From the NCBI RefSeq assembly GCF_029784135.1, contig NC_073745.1:237555664-237619663 (forward strand): a stretch of 64,000 nucleotides of DNA. The letters are read 5' to 3'. Each line of letters opens with the position of its first letter. Within the stretch, counting starts at the first letter, position 1. Positions 24,801 through 35,300 of the stretch are shown here, piece after piece. The notes below the pieces were generated by a model, which was given only the letters and a program-made list of their open reading frames with translations, made no database searches and was not told the origin of the DNA. This DNA comes from Toxorhynchites rutilus septentrionalis. Lineage: Eukaryota; Arthropoda; Insecta; Diptera; Culicidae. Position numbers and translations under genes: made by a program.

Positions 24801-27800
24801 TTGCTCGTTCTTGACTGCATGGGTAGAAAAGTACATAGCAATTGTTAATAAAATGGGATTACTTCCAATTCTCGTCAAGCATGATCCTCCATTCCGTCTA
24901 GCGACTGGCAACGGAGTCCTTCAATGATTTATGATTCCATCAGTCTGTCGAGTCCCTCTACTGGCAGAGTTATATCAATTATTTCGCACTCTCAAATTCA
25001 GAACGCAATTAATATAAATCTTTTTTTTTTGCAGGTCAAGATGCATTTTGTCCGGATTTGGTTCGTAATTGCAAAATTTCAACAGACCCACAATCCGAAC
25101 GAAACTCCCCCGAGCCGGAGCAAGTGCCGAGCACTAGCGGCTATAACCGGTCAACGAATGACCAAGAAATTTACGTAGAAATAGAGGAACTGAACCAAAG
25201 CCTGACTTCAGCTCAAATCACAATCACCAATGCAGCAAACTCATCTGAAACAGCCTGTGGATCTAACACTCAGAACGTTCAAAGCGGCGTTCCAACAGGG
25301 GGGACCATAACCACGACTGTTGGTGATATGGGTCAAAACCTGAGCATCCGAAGGCCAAAAATTTCTTTAACGTGGGTTCTACGCGAACAAGCTCAGCAAC
25401 AGCAACAAAACCAGCAACAACCGGCAGGGAATCTGCAACAAGTAATTAGTCAACAAAACGGCAGTCATTACAACCACCATTTGACACATTCAACCCAATC
25501 TCGTCGACCGTCACCTGTGAAACCCATTATCAGCAACGGTACCACAGCGCTACCATCGAAAACGGCAATCAGTGTAAATGTTCCAACCAGAAAGAAATCT
25601 CGCAACAGCAGCAAAGAGCGATTGTTTAGCGAAAAATATGTCAGCGATAACAATCTGACGGAGTATCACAACGATAAATCGAAATCGAATAATATTGTAC
25701 ATGTATTGGATGGATCGTCTGCTCCCCCGTCTACTGAACATCACAACAGCTACAATGGCATTTACCGTAAAAGTAATCGAAGCTATCGTAAAAACAGCGA
25801 TCGCCTCAAAAAAAAAGACCGTTCCTCAATATATCCCAATCTGGTGCAGAGTGAAACTGTAGACAATTTGCTGAACAATAACAATAACAGTATTATCGTT
25901 AATCTCAACCAGGAAGACAAACTGCTGAAGGAGAAGTCTGTGCTCGCGCTCAAAAACACTTATTCGGAACCCACTCTTTATACAACCGTTTCGGAGCCAT
26001 CCTCCTCGAAAAAACATCGTCACCGACGGCGGAGAGAACGCTTCCGGTCTCAGCGATTTGGCTATGAAATTCAAAATGTTGACGAATTTCTATCCAAATG
26101 TTCGCTCTCCTCACCGGGCAACATTCCCGTGGTGCTTTCATCGGCGGCCACCCTCTATCAGACCCGGCCCGGCAGCTACCAGATCGAAATACCGCTGCCC
26201 CTGGGGATGGTCGTCAACGCAGTGTTCAAAAATCAAAACTGGCTGTACGTTCAAACACCACACGCCGAAGAGGGCTACGTGGCGTACGAGACGTGTCTGC
26301 CACTTGGCATTCTGCCACCAAACCAAAGGTGAGTTACATGATGTACTTATTGTAGTCTAATAGCCAGCGGCGTAGTGTACGGGGGCGGTCCAGGTGTCCA
26401 GAAAGAGGTGGCACACAAGACCATAATAATTATATTATTACGAAAAAAAAATCTTTCAAAATTTTTAATGAACGTCACCCGTTAGTGCTTCTTCTTAGTT
26501 CATTTTAAAGAGGCTTTACACTTGAAAGTTCATTTTCCTCTGCTGGTTTTATTCAGTCAGAAATGTCACCAAAAAGGATTCTTGGATATTTTTTTTTGTT
26601 TCATATGAGAGAAAAGTTGCTGATTTGAGTAACGACATCCTTAATTAAATAGAGAGTGACGGTTCAGCTTTCATGAAGTGCCGTTCTCAATTTTCAACAA
26701 CACGCCAACCATGTCAGAATGAAATGGATGAGTTCAGGTTTTGTTGAGAAAACTAAACAAAACAAAGCAATATTGAATATTTGTAGACCACTCTTCGAAC
26801 TTATGAGGACAACATGCTTTTGATGAGAATCCACAGTGTGAGACATTTTTAGAACTGTTGAATCTGTCTACACGTTTTCGCCATTTTAACCCATACAAAT
26901 GAAGCACAAATTCCTGTATTACTAGTGATTTATTCAAGCAAATAAATCCAAATTTGGCATGTAACGTAACGGAGAAACATGTTATTTGCAAGTGGTTGAA
27001 AAATCTTGAACGAGAATTGTGTCTGAAAATAATCTGATATTATAATGTCGAGTTTTGGTAGAAGTACTAGGAATTTTATAGTACACCCAGGTTTTTTTTA
27101 CGCGGGGGATACGTACCTCGTAAAAAACCCGCGTTAATTGGAAAATCCGTAAAAAAAACCATGTCATCTAACGATAGATATCAAACGGGACTATCCCTAC
27201 GTAGAACGGAAGTAAAAAGCTTCCAAAAACCCGTAGTTTTTTCCTGCAATTTGGTTGGTTACTGGTAGCTATAGTTCGGTTTTCCTCACGAATAAGGACA
27301 TCTGTTGTTGCTAGAAGATTCCCTTGTGATTTGTACACTCTACTGCCGATGCACGTGCAGTACCACTGGGAAAGACAGGGAAATCCATTCACGAATCGCT
27401 GCCCTAAAAACCCCGCCCCGTTGTACAGCCCGCTGAGCTACCCGTTTCCTAACACCTAAAATCCACATAAGAATCGTGATAAGGTGCGGTACTAATTTCC
27501 TTCATAAGCGCTAAGTTGCGTCACAAGCACTAATAACCGTAATATGCTCTGAGGAAACACAAGAGAAAAATGTGAGCTGAGGGGGAGATGTGATATTGCA
27601 CTGATCTTTTATACGCGGGTACCGCCATGCCATACAAATGAACAAATACAAATACAAATTTCTGCATTACTCGAGAATTAATCATGCAAATGAAACGAAA
27701 ATTGACATGTGGAGGTATTAGGGTGCAATAAATGTTTCTATGGTGGTTAGACACTCCAACCCCCTCTCTAAGAAGGGGCTGCCATACAAATGAAACACAA

Positions 27801-30800
27801 ATTTCTACATTACTCGATAATTAATCAAGCAAATGTAACCAAATTAGGCATATGGAGGTTTTAGGGTGCAATAAATGTTCCTATGGTGGTAAGACACTCT
27901 CTAAAGGGGGAGTGCCATACAAATGAAACACAAATTTTTAGCATAACTTGAAAACTAATGAAGCAAATGGAGGCAAATTTGGCATGTGAAGATTTCAGGG
28001 GGCACGAAACGTTTCTATGGTGAATAGACACTCCTCCCCCCTCTCTAAGGAGAGAAGAGGGTAGGGGTCTGTCTTTATTCTATCATATTTTCTGTATCAA
28101 ATATTTATTCCATGTAACGGAGAAACATGTTATTTGCAAGTGGTTGAAAAATCTTGAAGGAGAATTGTGTCTGAAAATAATCTAATATTATAATGATGAG
28201 TTTTGGTAGAAGTACTAGTATTTTTTTTTAGTAAAAGGTAAATTCAACGGGGTCGAATAGAAGATCAATCAATTAACCGTCCTGCGATAGGACTCATGAA
28301 CTTGCGCTTAATAAGAAAACGTGAATGTTTTAAGGTATTGATAACAAAAAAACAAATTTTGATCCAGTATTTGAGTCGCATAATACTCCAGTGGCTGTGA
28401 TCAGCTTATAAATTGGTTTCACAGCAGTATAATGAACACTCCATCGAGTTTGCGACAATCTTTTAACAACACACTTGTGTGACTCAGAAACATTTCTCAG
28501 TGATCAGTGGAAACTGCGAAAAACGAGTAAACAGATTAAACAGGTCTCAAAATGTCACACACTGTAGATTCTTAGCAAAACCATGTTGTGCCCATAAGCC
28601 CAAAGAGTTGTCTACTAACCCTATGGATACTGCTTTTTTGTTTTGCTTTCTCAACAAAACCTGAACTCCTTAATTTGATCCTGATATGGTTGGCGCGGTC
28701 GATAGCCTGCGAACATGGCTTCGTGAAGACTAAACCATGCCCTTGCAGCTGTTGACAAATGTCGTTATTCAAATCTGCAGCTTTTCCCACCCAAAACGGA
28801 AAAACTAGGAGTGGCTTATATCTGTGATATAACTGCATGATTAACGTAGGACTATCTTTGGCTTAGTAATCATTTGTTTGAAATTGCATCTAAATTAATT
28901 CTTAATAAATGGATGAATGAGTATTTTGTTTTCACTTGGAATTGTCTTGCGGTCTGTTCAAATACAGGGTGGGCCATTTAAAGTGGAAGGATTTGTTTTT
29001 GCAATAGCAAAGTAAAGAAGTGGAATTTAAATTTTTTTTTTTAAATTCATTTATTTTGGTCCAAGGAGATTTGTTCTAACTACTTTTTGATTATGATATC
29101 TCGTAAATGACCGCCTGTGGCCTTGACCGCAAAATGTGCCCTTTTTTCGGCATTTTCCATCACTTTGCCCAATGTTTCGGCCGATATGGCAGCAATTTCT
29201 TGTCGGATATTGTCTTTCAGCGCAGCCAGGGTCCTTGGTTTACCAGTGTATACCTTGGATTTTAAATATCCCCATAAAAAAAAGTCAGGAGGCGTCAAAT
29301 CAGGTGATCTCGGTGGCCAGTCATAATCGCCGTTTTTCGATATTAAGCTTCCGGGGAACATTTCACGCAATAATTTGGTCGTGGCAGCCGCTAAATGGCA
29401 TGTAGCGCCGTCCTGTTGGAACCAGTAATTGTCCAATTCATTTTCACGAACAAATGGCAATAAAAAATCGGTTATCATTGTCCGATAACGCTCCCCATTC
29501 ACGGTTACCGTTGCTCCATTTTCGTTTTCAAAGAAGTACGGGCCGATGACTTTATCGGCATAAATGCCACACCACACAGTAACTTTTTGGTCGTAAAGAG
29601 GTTGCGTTTCGATGAATTGAGGGTTTTCAGTAGCATAAAACCGACAATTTTGTTTATTCACTCCTCCATTCAAGTTGAAATGCGCCTCATCAGACATTAT
29701 GATTTTTTGCCAAAAGCCACGTTCATTTTTGGCCATTTCGATGGTCCATTTCGCAAAATGAAGTCGACGTGGTAAGTCAGATGGGTTAAGTTGTTGAGCC
29801 ATTTGAATTTTATACGGAAACATTTTCAAATCAACACGAATTATGCGTCGGAGAGTGGTTCGAGCGATGCCTAACTCTTGCGAACGATGGCGACCTGATG
29901 TCGATGGAGTCTCTGCAACACTGGCTCGAACGGCATCAATATTCTCGTCGAAACGTCTTGGTCGTTGTCTGGACAGATGACTGGCATTACCAACACTACC
30001 AGACGATATAAATTTGGCATATAATCGACGTATAGTGTTGTCTCCAGGCGATGTTTTAACTTTATTTTTATTTTTCCACGCACGTTTAGTTAACACAATT
30101 GAGAAGTTATTTTGAATGTACAGCTGAACAATTTCAGCGCGTTGTTTAGGTGTGTATTGTTCCATGGTTAAAATTGTACTGAAATGACGCTTCCAACGCG
30201 GTATGACATTTGTTAATCTGACATCTCTGTCAAAAGTTATGGGGTTGCCAGATGCTTCCACTTTAAATGGCCCACCCTGTATATACGAAATAATATTTTT
30301 TCGCTTGTGTTCTCTTTTTGACGTTCGACGCTCAAATCGACGCAGTTTGACGCAAGATCATCACGGAAACAGCTAGTTAACTGCCCAAATGTGTGCGAAA
30401 TCATATTTTACCTCTTGGGTGCATTCACAAACAAACGATTTTGCATGCCCGTTCATCACGGCAGTGAAAGAGAAACGGACAGAGGTTGGCCAGCCGACGC
30501 ATCAGTAAAAACATCTCTCGTAGATCTTTTATCTTTCGAATAATGTTATTTTCATAACACTTCGTTCACCTGGTAGAGAGATATTAACGCTCAAAACCTT
30601 GTACTTCGAAGCCACACTGACTTTTTTTTGTTTTTTGAATGTTTGATGCCTGAACACAACAATAAAGTTCAAATAGCCAGTCTTATAAATCAAGATAATT
30701 ATTATATCCTACACTATATACTCTATTTCAACCGACTTCTTAAATATCTCTATAAACTCAGAAAAATTGAGTGGTTCTATAGTTATGAAACGGAGTGTAG

Positions 30801-31731
30801 TAGTCTGATAGTCTATGTAGTTTTTATACCACAGTTCATTAACTAAGGTGGACCAAGCTAATTTCAAAAATTCTTCTAATCTAATTGCAGATCAAGCTCT
30901 ACTTCCAAGCCCACACCATGTTGGGAAACAAACAAAGACGTCTTCCCCCGTCCGAGCGGTAATCTAACCGACAGCGAGAAAGAGATACAACAGCTTCGAG
31001 GTGGAACCCGCTCTGAAGGTCGACGGACGCCGCGCCTCAAACGTAGCAGTACCAACAGCCGCAGCATCGCCTCGATCGCGTGTAACAGCGAGAAAAATCT
31101 GGACTCATTGTACCTACGGGTAGCGAACCAGCCCAAATCGTTCGACTCCCAGACCCAATTTGCTCAACTCAAACTTACGACGAAAGTGCTCAATGGGAAC
31201 GTTAATTCAGGAAAGGTGGATAAAATACTGAACAAGGACCAATCGGAGAAGACAGCTACCAGCGGTGACTTTAATCACGTGCCGAAGCAACAGCAACAAC
31301 AACAACTACAACAGCATCAGGCGCATAACCCATTCTATCATCACCATCACCACAAGATTCTGCTGAAAAGCGGAAACAACGGAAGTGGCTCAGCTAGCAG
31401 TGTCATCAACGCAGGACATTACCATAAGACTGTAAACAAAATTAGCTATAGCAGTAATAATAACAGCATTAATTGTAACGTTAAGTTAGTCAGCAGTAAC
31501 AGCAATAATCTACGATCGGCGACCGCAGTCCGGCAGACTTTGCTGGCCATCACCGATAACTACTGCTCGGATTCGGTTAGTGTGCAGAAGGGCGATGTGG
31601 TCACTCTGCTCGCATGTAAAGAGTACCAAGAGAAGGGACTTAAGAATTACAAGCAGTGGTTTTTCGTGAGAACACGCGATGGCCACGAAGGGTATATACC
31701 AGCGGAGGCTGCCGGTCACGGTTTTCTCTAA
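15836..31731 (+). CDS. Two-SH3-domain adaptor-like protein, 873 aa, four coding exons
   Basis: Exons 15836-15848, 16137-16610, 25035-26328 and 30891-31731 join in phase (1, 1, 2) to 2622 nt with one stop. The ATG at 15836 has an in-frame TGA 12 nt upstream, but further 5' exons cannot be excluded. Residues 1-530 are low complexity: Ser runs, a Gln-rich patch near 278-290, and Lys/Arg/Asn-rich stretches. SH3-1 lies near residues 530-590 (ALYD-like LYQTR, NQNWLYVQT, EEGYVAYE). SH3-2 is at the extreme C-terminus, about 807-873 (VQKGDVVTLL, YKQWFFVRT, GYIPAEA). SH3 domains bind proline-rich ligands, so a cytoplasmic scaffold role is inferred. The Dachs-binding SH3 protein Dlish/Vamana is a possible relative, but I cannot confirm it. 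Introns are 288, 8424 and 4562 nt, the last two full of repeats. Confidence 0.82.
16137..16610 (+). CDS. SH3 gene coding exon 2
   Basis: Acceptor TTTCTTTTCAG and donor GTAAGG at 16611. It encodes a Ser/Pro-rich, disordered N-terminal region with a run of eight Ser, and ends in an Arg/Gln-rich segment (QQQRQRIKEHLL). The split Ser codon joins exon 3 to give LLS-QDAFCPDL. Confidence 0.75.
17210..18640. repeat. Inverted pair of dispersed repeats in SH3 intron 2
   Basis: About 95 bp near 17260-17350 and near 18465-18560 match in inverted orientation, sharing TAGTTGAGTTTTGT and AAAAATTGTAGAACTAAC. The sequence between and around them shows no gene. Confidence 0.45.
18180..18262 (-). mobile_element. 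tRNA-like SINE remnant (weak)
   Basis: On the minus strand a GGATAGCGTG segment and a CTCGATTCCCG segment are spaced like A and B boxes. The rest has decayed. Confidence 0.3.
19035..20032. mobile_element. Candidate TIR element with GGGGTGATTTGGACC ends
   Basis: The left end (GGGGGGAATTTGGACCACC near 19044) and the right end (GGTGGTCCAAATCACCCC near 19985) are inverted copies. GGGGTGATTTGG-type motifs recur near 19235, 19260 and 20010. No transposase is seen, so this is perhaps a non-autonomous DNA element of about 1 kb. Confidence 0.4.
20236..20524 (+). mobile_element. tRNA-derived SINE, near full length
   Basis: The tRNA-like head has an A box (TGGCCGAGTGGTTAGCG) and a B box (GGTTCGATTCC) about 35 nt apart, as in RNA polymerase III promoters. 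A tRNA-unrelated body of about 200 bp follows, then a tail of GAA repeats at about 20505-20522. The anticodon arm is not intact, so it is not a functional tRNA. It lies in SH3 intron 2 in the sense direction. Confidence 0.75.
20930..22090. repeat. Dispersed repeat unit with internal direct repeats
   Basis: The segment starting near GTGGGTTATATCTATGG and GTAGGACTATCGTTG recurs at 28805-28920. Two direct repeats of about 100 bp (21195-21300 and 21395-21490) share TTTGGTCACAGTGTTACATG. A tail motif CTTTCGAATGAAG...TTCGTTCAG recurs near 30530 and, inverted, near 38470 and 38905. The coding content is not recognised. Confidence 0.45.
21715..21770 (-). promoter_or_regulatory. Pol II promoter-like signature inside the repeat
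   Basis: On the minus strand CCAAT, then TATATAAG at about 21752-21759, then TCAGTT (arthropod initiator) about 30 nt downstream form a well-spaced core promoter like those of histone genes. No long frame follows: the best is MKARMNGVTKSLFV..., 26 codons. Confidence 0.4.
22348..22575 (+). pseudogene. Tc1-like transposase, N-terminal fragment
   Basis: The frame MASRRKEKDIV... contains a paired-type helix-turn-helix (CRGKTLREITAAVERTHS, then TVNKIINKW) and the GRGRKR basic linker typical of Tc1 transposases. It is cut at 22575, where the ACCCGGCAAACTTCG-family repeat begins. No catalytic triad remains. Confidence 0.6.
22576..22870 (-). repeat. Dispersed repeat ending TAGCTGACCC-type, copy 1
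   Basis: It starts GGAGAAACATGTTATTTGC and ends near the inverse of AGCTGACCCGGCAAACTTCG. Other copies are at about 26967-27080, 28111-28350 and 34764-35050. The family is interspersed with tandem arrays at 27580-28080 and 36395-37076. Confidence 0.6.
24032..24235 (+). repeat. Dispersed repeat with TATAGTTATGAAAC ends
   Basis: A match to 30600-30805 of about 200 bp: GCCTGAACACAACAAT, ACATCCTACACTATATAC and GGTTCTATAGTTATGAAACG occur in the same order. A decayed match is near 40030-40060. Confidence 0.55.
24240..24690 (+). pseudogene. DD34D mariner transposase, N-terminal fragment
   Basis: From the ATG at 24406 the frame reads MEVNKEKNRYTLHFSFDKG, then ENASQGTEIE and VYGADTVTAN. This is the characteristic start of irritans-type mariner transposases. 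It then skips to a VENVDKI-like and EVDRHV-like segment and breaks. The upstream GATCGATATCTCGTGTAATATC resembles the untranslated 5' part of the element at 62548. It is old and inactive. Confidence 0.7.
25035..26328 (+). CDS. SH3 gene coding exon 3, with SH3-1
   Basis: A long T-tract acceptor (TTTTTTTTTTGCAG) precedes it and the donor GTGAGT follows at 26329. It encodes disordered Gln- and Asn-rich sequence, a His/Arg-rich basic stretch (SSSKKHRHRRRRERFRSQRF) and SH3-1 at its end. The frame is open throughout and codes far better than its surroundings. Confidence 0.88.
26730..28400 (-). repeat. Tandem and dispersed repeat block in SH3 intron 3
   Basis: It contains copies of the GGAGAAACATGTTATTTGC repeat (26967, 28115). 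An array of about three units of about 130 bp (27600-28060) has CATACAAATGAAACACAAAT and TGCAATAAATG in each unit. A partial CACCCAGGTTTTTTTTACGC element starts at 27084. The same units occur inverted at 36395-37076. Confidence 0.6.
28965..30279 (-). mobile_element. DD41D (rosa-like) mariner, apparently complete
   Basis: A 1315-bp element has identical 25-bp terminal inverted repeats beginning CAGGGTGGGCCATTTAAAG and TA at both borders (28963-28964, 30280-30281). It carries one uninterrupted transposase frame. It sits in intron 3 of the SH3 gene, antisense to it. Near identity with the deleted copy at 3478-4392 indicates recent movement. Confidence 0.92.
29080..30165 (-). CDS. DD41D mariner transposase, intact 361-aa frame
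   Basis: This cut-and-paste DDE transposase acts on the element's own terminal repeats and integrates at TA. The ATG at 30165 (context CCATGG) is chosen: the frame stays open upstream into the terminal repeat but has no ATG there. Residues about 1-110 form the helix-turn-helix DNA-binding part, starting MEQYTPKQRAEIVQLYI. The catalytic Asp residues are in IIMSDEAHFN (near residue 189), WFQQDGATCH (near 262) and TPPDFFLWGYL. I count 41 residues between the second and third, which defines the DD41D group, known from rosa-type elements. No stop or frameshift is present, so it may be functional. The related frame at 3592-4276 is broken. Confidence 0.92.
   Translation of the reverse strand: MEQYTPKQRAEIVQLYIQNNFSIVLTKRAWKNKNKVKTSPGDNTIRRLYAKFISSGSVGNASHLSRQRPRRFDENIDAVRASVAETPSTSGRHRSQELGIARTTLRRIIRVDLKMFPYKIQMAQQLNPSDLPRRLHFAKWTIEMAKNERGFWQKIIMSDEAHFNLNGGVNKQNCRFYATENPQFIETQPLYDQKVTVWCGIYADKVIGPYFFENENGATVTVNGERYRTMITDFLLPFVRENELDNYWFQQDGATCHLAAATTKLLREMFPGSLISKNGDYDWPPRSPDLTPPDFFLWGYLKSKVYTGKPRTLAALKDNIRQEIAAISAETLGKVMENAEKRAHFAVKATGGHLRDIIIKK
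30600..30805 (+). repeat. Dispersed repeat, second copy
   Basis: Matches 24032-24235 in the same orientation and ends at the same TATAGTTATGAAACGGAGTG. It lies about 85 bp upstream of SH3 exon 4. Confidence 0.55.
30891..31731 (+). CDS. SH3 gene last exon, with SH3-2
   Basis: Acceptor TCTAATTGCAG. The first third (CWETNKDVFPRPSG...) is disordered and Ser/Arg-rich. A Gln/His-rich patch follows near 31285-31350. The final 67 residues form SH3-2 and end only a few residues after the GYIPAEA strand, at TAA 31729-31731. Confidence 0.88.
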
Positions 31732-31784
31732 CGTCTTAGCGATGGAAATAGGTTCATCATAGTTTGAACATGTAAAGAAATATT

Positions 31785-31790
31785 AATAAA
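31785..31790 (+). terminator. Poly(A) signal of the SH3 gene
   Basis: AATAAA lies 54 nt after the stop codon. Confidence 0.6.
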
Positions 31791-32292
31791 CGTTTGCTTG
31801 CGATAGAATTGTACTACACATAAGCGTTAATTGTTTATAACCAAATGATATTTAAATTATGCAATATATTAAACAAAACCAACATAAAGTGCGTTTTTCA
31901 CCATTTGTGAATAATAATGCGTAGCTTGGCATCCAAGCAACGGTCGGAGGGTTTAGAATCAAACAAAACAGCATCTTGGAAACGGCGATTGAGTTCGATG
32001 GATCGATATACATATTCCAGTATTTTCTCATTACACCTTATAAATATCTGCTTATGGATAAGCCAGTCCATTCGAATTTGAACCATTAAGCAAATCACGT
32101 GAATCAAAACAGTTTGAAGTGGTAATTTTAAAGTTTCACTCCATTAAAGTGACAATTGCATGATATTATTGCATTTTTGTTCAGGTGTATCTATTCTTAC
32201 GTTGAAAAATTTACAACTGTTCTCCCAACTCGAGCAAGATGAATTTTGAAACAATATCTTTGGTTAACTGACGGAAGCTGAAATTGTAAGTG

Positions 32293-32372
32293 ATGGGTAA
32301 GAAGACAACCGAGAGACAGCCGGTTGAGCGGGCGCATCCAAGCATAGAACCCATTGTTAGGGATGGTAAAAT
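32293..32372 (+). CDS. LLC1-like gene exon 1
   Basis: The ATG at 32293 opens [20 protein letters not shown]. The donor GTATGC at 32373 gives the phase needed by exon 2. A nearer GT (GTAAAA at 32366) would give the wrong phase. Confidence 0.55.
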
Positions 32373-35300
32373 GTATGCTACACGTTACACATGCAAATGT
32401 TTTTGCATGCTCTGAGTTTTTTTCTTTCGATGCAAACAACAGCCGCGAGCAGATCGATCTGGAGAACAAAGTTCGTCGAGAGTACCAGAAAAAATGGGGT
32501 TTCATCAATCAGCCTGAGATGACGGACTATTTGAACCTGAAGAAAAATAACCAGCGCTTGAAGGAGAAGCATCTGCAACAGAACAAGAAGGTAAATCTAC
32601 ACGAATACGACGGCCATGGTGAGTCGTACTTTGTGTCCAAGCAGATGTTCAAGAGCTTGCTGGACACGTGTCGTTGTGGACGGAAAAAGGTGGCCACCAT
32701 GCATGCTCTGAAGTGTCTGCAGAAACCGAAGAGCACCTACGAGAAGACGGACGACGAAGAGGAAGCCGAGGAGGATGATCAGAAGGCAAAGGCAAAAGAC
32801 ACACAGGACGCCAATGGTTCGAATTACATTCCAAAGGTGCCGGTGCTAAGTTCAGGTGAGAGGGAATTGTATGTGCTACATGAATTGAAACATTCTGAAA
32901 ATCCCTCCCATAGAGAATTGTGACGCTTTTCAAGAGGCTAACATATAGGCGAATGAACTTTTCTTTTATAAACTAGACTATAAACTTGAATTTTGAGTGA
33001 TGTTTTGGTCACTTTCCCTTGCTCTTCAGATTTCTCCTCATAAAGCTTGAAACGATTTGAGTCTGGAATCACAAAACCAGTTGTATCTCGGGATTAGTTA
33101 CAGGTACAAAAAGTTTGTCATATCGAAATGCAGATAATTTATCATAAAATAATCAGAAAAAAGGTTGAGAAAATATTCCGTTACACTTTTGATGAATTTT
33201 CGTACTTTTCTTCGGATACCCCACTTTGACCAACAAAGAGTTCTAACTTTGATGGAGGGTATCCGAAGAAAAGTACGAAAATTCATCAAAACTGTAACGC
33301 AGCGGCTACGATCTCTTCATGTCTGCGGCATTCGGAGTGACTGTAGCAGCCTCTCTTCAATTTCGCTCTACGCTATTTCACGTCAGAGATAAATTAGGTA
33401 TGATAGTTTCTAATGTTGTGATCTAATCCTTGAATTAAAATTTATATTCGTACAGTTAAATTTGGCTCGAAGATTCGATTCTCAGACCTAAGCATTACAT
33501 TTTTATAGCAACGCACAATAAATCATAAAATATCGCATGTTTCATACCGTTTGGAAGAACGAGAGAAGTTCACTTGATTTCCTTCTCAAGCCATCCGAAG
33601 ATATTTGGCATAGCCGCGGTTTATTATGGAGGCTTATACTTAAATGTATCAGTGATAATTTGCGGGTTTATTGCAGTTTTGCGTTTTCAGAATATTGAGA
33701 TTTATAAAAGTTCGCGTTTTTAGAAACATTAGATATATTTAAGGTCTGAAAATAAAATCCTGAATCTTAAAATTCTCCAACTTTTTGATTTTTTGTTTTG
33801 ATAGGGTATTGATTTTTGATTTGATTGAATTTTAATAGGATTCTTTATTTTCATGATTCTTGAGTTCTTGGATCTTGAGTTCTTGAGTTTTTGAATTCTT
33901 GTATTCTAAGAGCTAGATAGTCCGGGCTCAAAATGTTAAAATCTAAATATTAAAAATAAAAAAAAAATTAAAAACTTTAAAATTTAAAAATATAAATATA
34001 AAATTTAAGATTTTAGAATCACATCGCTTACCGCAGTGAATCCTGATGTTTTCTCAACCATTCCCACTAACAACTATCCCTTCCAATGATAAACGCTAGG
34101 GAACCGCGCTATAGAGGCGACCCTTCTGGCCTTGGGGCGGCGAATATCATACTAACATTCCTTCCCTTCCCCTGGTGACTCTAAGGACGTGGCCGGCGTC
34201 GTTATTGACCATTCGAAACTCGAATCACCGAAAATTGCACAACGAGAATGATTTGCTAGTCCCAAGCATCATTCTGTGTGTTCTTTGTGCAATTTGGTTG
34301 GTTCAGGTCAATCACGGAGAGCAACTACGAATTGTACAGTCTACCTAAGCTCAAGCTCAAGCTCAATAGATTTAAAATTGCTTTGAAAACAGGTTACTGA
34401 AACCGTATATAAACTCGCACACGCTCTGGAAATCCATCTTAGAGGCAGATGAACTGAAAAGTTTGAAACCTCTCTAATTCATCATCAGTCAGTCAGAAAC
34501 CATTCAGTTAATGCGGCGAGGTGAGATGAGGACGGTCGCACTCAGACGCCTATACATTATGCTCTTGTTTTCCAATTCCATTTCTCTTCTGTAGTTGAAC
34601 CGAACGGAGCATTTAGTGAAAACCGAGATATCGATGATATCTCGATACAGATGGGTGTCAATAACTGGATTTGGAGTGAAAAATACGAAATGTTTGATAT
34701 GGTATAGTGGATATTACACCATATCGAAGAAATCTTTGATGAAAGCAACGTTATAAAATGACTAGCTGACCCGGCAAACTTCGTCCCGCCCAAAATTTAT
34801 TTTTCGTTATCACATCCACGTTTTTATACTGAGCTCGTCCAATCGCAGAACTGTTCATTGATTGATCTTCTAATCTACCCTTTAAAAATATGTTTTACTA
34901 TAAAATTTCAGTACTTCTATCAAAACTCGACATTATAATATCAGATTATTTTCAGACATAATTCTCGTGCAAGATTTTTCATCCACTTGCAAATAACATG
35001 TTTCTCCGTTATATGGAACAAATGTTTGATACAAAAAATATGATGGAATGAAGACAGCCCTAAATCGGACAATTCTTTTCTCGAGTTTTGCTTTTATCAA
35101 CACATTCGACGATCCATTTTTATGTATATAGATAGATGACGATATAGGGGTGCGTTTTATCACATTAAAATCCATTTCCACTTTCGAACGAAGATCAACT
35201 TCGTTACCGCAAACATCAAATGGACTAACAACGCTTTTCTATATGTAATTATGCTTTAATGTTGGACGCTCTGCAATGGTTATCCGTGAAGCAAAGAATT

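Noticed and set aside
26058..26360. Frames overlapping the SH3-1 exon on both strands
   Set aside because: Shadows of the real coding exon in other frames.
30165..30261. Longer start for the DD41D transposase
   Set aside because: The upstream part has no ATG and runs into the terminal repeat. The ATG at 30165 has a good context.
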